Of a stretch of 64,000 nt of DNA, positions 61,385 to 64,000 are shown one piece after another. Numbering within the stretch: the first letter of the stretch is position 1; every line of letters begins with the position of its first letter. The notes under the pieces were generated by a model. That model saw only the letters and a list, made by a program, of their open reading frames with translations, ran no database searches and was not told where the DNA came from. The position numbers and the translations under genes are program-made. This stretch comes from Luscinia megarhynchos (Eukaryota > Chordata > Aves > Passeriformes > Turdidae): assembly GCA_034336665.1 (NCBI GenBank), contig JAPFBE010000002.1:9532146-9596145 (forward strand), written 5' to 3'.

Positions 61385-61805
61385 TGGAGGGATGGAGCAC
61401 TTCTCCTGTGAGGGCTGACTGAGAGAACTGGGGCTGCTCAGCCTGGAGAAGTTTTTATGGCACCTTCCAATTCCTTGAGAGGGCTCATAAGAGAGCTGGA
61501 GAGTGACTTTTTACAAATGCACTTAGTTTTAGACTTGGGGGAATGGGTTTAAGCTAAAGGAGAGTAGGTTTAGATTGCATATCAGGAAGAAATTCTTCTC
61601 TGTGAGAGTGGTGAAACACAGACACAGTTTTTCCAGAGAAGCTGTGGATGCTCCATCCCTGGAAGTGTTCAAGGACAGGTTGGGTGGGGCTCTGAGCAGC
61701 CTGGGATAGTGGGAGGTGTCCCTGCCTATGGCAGGAGATTTGGAAATAAGTGGTGTTTAAAGTTCCTTCCAGACCCAACCATTCTATTATTCTATGGTAT
61801 TCTGC
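61385..61805 (+). mobile_element. CR1-type LINE 3'-end fragment, longest clear copy
   Basis: Reads through the CR1 3' region in order: GGATGGAGCACTTCTCCTGT, GGGGCTGCTCAGCCTGGAGA, GAGAGTGACTTTTTACAAAT, GGTTTAGATTGCATATCAGG, AAGAAATTCTTCTCTGTGAG, AGAGAAGCTGTGGATGCTCC, CCTGGAAGTGTTCAAGGACA, and CCATTCTATTATTCTATGGT at the very end. The terminal ATTCTATG-type short repeat is the CR1 hallmark. 5'-truncated, without coding capacity. Confidence 0.96.
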
Positions 61806-64000
61806 CTCTGAGCTGTATAAAAGTAAATTTAAAAAAATCATACTGCAGTCAGACACTGAGACATCTCACAGATCCCCTGTCTCTCCCTTGCAATCTGCTA
61901 AGTGCCACAGTAAATCCTGGTAGCTCAGGGGTGGGTGCTGACATGCAGTCTGGCTTATCTCAAGAAGGTAAATTCTTGCCAAGTAGTTTTGCTTTACACT
62001 TGCTAGGCTCACTGCTGGCTTTTTCAAAATGACAATACGTGCTTAAAATGCAAAAGTAGTCAGAGTATTGTAGTGTCAAGGCTTGCTTGCAATGATACTC
62101 TGCCGTGTTTTCAGTAAGATTCTGCAGGATTTCTGGGAGTTGCTAGTTTAAGGCCATGTATTTATTTCTGTAACATTTGCCTAATTTGTATAATTTTCTT
62201 CCTCCACATACTCCATATGTTTTTCTTTTAAATCCTGTTTCAAGGATGGAAACATTTACAGTTCTTTTTGAAAGTATTTGCCTGGTCATCTGCTCGCTTT
62301 TATTTTGTCTGTTACAGGTGACTGAGGGGTATCTATTCCCAGGCTTTGGAGACCATAGTTCTCCAAGATTATTTCCTGTAACCAGCAAAAATCCCCTATC
62401 ATTGAGTAACTCTAACATTGTTGAGTTGCCTTATAGACTCATTACTGTTAACAAGATAACAGAAAAATTTTACTCCACAGTTCTTCCAAAATAATATTTG
62501 TGAAAGAAAAGGTAACATAAATGCTATTAAAATCTGTCATGATTTGCTTCTGCAAAATGTTCTGGACTGTATCACTTAGAGTGCTGTTAGTATCTTCAGC
62601 CATATCAAGCATGTTAATTACAAAATACCCCTCCCTGCTGCATGGAAAATATTTTCCATTATATGATCCATTCCATGTCTACAATGGGTGATGAAATAAA
62701 AGTCTGATTTCCTACTGGTTGCAGTCAGCTTAAAGAACTAAGCAAGGATAAATCAGTTCTGTGAGAAGAGCAGTAACAACTAGATCCACTATTACCCAGT
62801 GTTACAGAGCTGGACAACCTGACTGTGTCTAAGAAACATCTAGTTTGGTAATTCTTCACAAAAAGGTGATTTTCTTTCCATTTTAAGCAAAAAATCCTTT
62901 GCCCATTAGCCTTATTTTTGAGGGTGCTACTACTGCCTATTAGTAGGATGTCTGGTAACTTTTCACAGTGTGATATTGGATAGGATTCTTTTGCTTTAGC
63001 TGTGAGAAACTTTAGTGAGATGTGAATTTAACATAAATTTAGCCAGAAAATACAAAACTGTATTGTCAGGAACAGTGAGGATATCATCAGAAAAACAGTG
63101 AGGATATCATGAGGAAAATTTTATCATCTTTTTAAAAGCACCAAGATGCTCAGTCTTTTAAACACACCATTAGTTTTGATTGTCAGAGATTTGTCTTGGA
63201 AATTTCACATTGCTTGTCTAATAACGAATGATCATGAATAAAAGACAGCATAGCCACAGCTCAGGAGAGTATTTGAGTATGTCCCTGCTTTTTAGAAACG
63301 TGAGTACTCACATCTGTGGGGTGATGTCCCAAAAGGCACATCCCTAAGAGCCATTCTGAACCAGTCTAAAAAACACCATCCTGCAAACTGTGATACCTTG
63401 AGAAGAGGCTTGAAAATGTCCAATGTCTTCTGAAACTGATAGAAGCAGAACTTGGGAAGCTGCTCTTCTACACTTTCCAGGATTGTGTTCACATCAATTA
63501 TTAGGAGGGGAAATACCTGGCAAGCAGAGCCAAATCCATGTTTAGGGGTTTGTAGCCTTGGCATTTACCATGCATGGATTCTCATAGCACTGCAGGAGGC
63601 TGCAACATCTCCCAGGTTTCCTTTTACTGCAATCCCTACTCACCCCATTTCCCATTGCTTACAGCTCCCTCTCACCACCATGTGCTTCTCTATAAACCTT
63701 TTTGTAAAGAAGAAATGCTGTCTACCACTCTTCTGCCCCTCCAAGATTTTTCTAAAATCTTGTTACTTCATTAGCAAATCAGTAGAGCAGGTTCAAGTGA
63801 ATGGATTAAAGTTTGTACAATTTTGTCTCTGCATTCTCATAGTGGAGTTGTTGCCTCCTAGTCCTCTTTAAAATCCCAGTAATGTTCACAGTGACCTATC
63901 AGTGAGTCATGGCAGCTACAAAAGATTATTTTCTACCTGTAAAACAAAATAATGGAAATACAGGTTGGAAGGAAAGGAATAGGGGAGATCATCTGTTCCA
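61806..64000. other. Intergenic, no gene seen
   Basis: AT-rich. A 23-bp unit is repeated in tandem at 63072-63118 (ACAGTGAGGATATCATCAGA... then ACAGTGAGGATATCATGAGG...). A minus-strand open frame of 90 codons at 63564-63292 has no recognisable similarity. Confidence 0.6.

Noticed and set aside
63292..63564. 90-codon minus-strand open frame
   Set aside because: Considered as an exon of a lipid-transfer or other protein, but no family motif could be recognised and length is within chance.
1..64000. CRISPR array, tRNA, rRNA, operon or phage-like features
   Set aside because: None seen. The sequence is a vertebrate nuclear locus, and the only arrays are the minisatellite and short microsatellites.

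Overview
The window is vertebrate nuclear DNA, most likely avian. Genes are split into short exons by GT-AG introns. Several 5'-truncated CR1-type LINE fragments are recognisable, some ending in the ATTCTATG-like tail. Introns are short compared with mammals. Nothing bacterial, organellar or plasmid-like is visible.

Left part (1-7240): the 5' half of BRD9 on the minus strand, with five coding exons (about 210 residues). The gene runs off the left edge part-way through its bromodomain. BRD9 intron 1 holds a CR1 fragment and a 25-copy, 20-bp GC-rich minisatellite. A CpG-rich divergent promoter lies between the BRD9 start codon (6797) and the TRIP13 start codon (7232), which are 434 bp apart.

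Middle part (7232-19000): the complete TRIP13 gene on the plus strand. I assembled 13 coding exons by splice sites and reading phase. They total 1,299 nt and give a 432-residue AAA+ ATPase, the same length as the human protein, with Walker A, Walker B, pore-loop tryptophan and sensor-2 arginine at the human residue numbers. The two genes do not work in one pathway (chromatin remodelling versus HORMA-protein remodelling). What links them here is the shared promoter, a head-to-head arrangement also known in mammals.

Right part (19000-64000): about 45 kb with no gene I can identify. It holds CR1 fragments (about 19.4, 22.8, 37.8, 39.9, 50.9, 54.7 and 61.4 kb), low-complexity tracts, a repeat-like block at 21.6-22.4 kb, a GC-rich CpG-poor block at 31.3-31.8 kb, a poly(A)-tailed segment near 42.8 kb that may be a retrocopy, and one possible signal-peptide exon at 44.2 kb. 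NKD2, the mammalian neighbour beyond TRIP13, was not recognised.

I found no convincing undescribed biological system. The observations most worth checking are the intronic minisatellite beside the divergent promoter, the tandem duplication that copies a TRIP13 splice donor, and the possible orphan signal-peptide exon.
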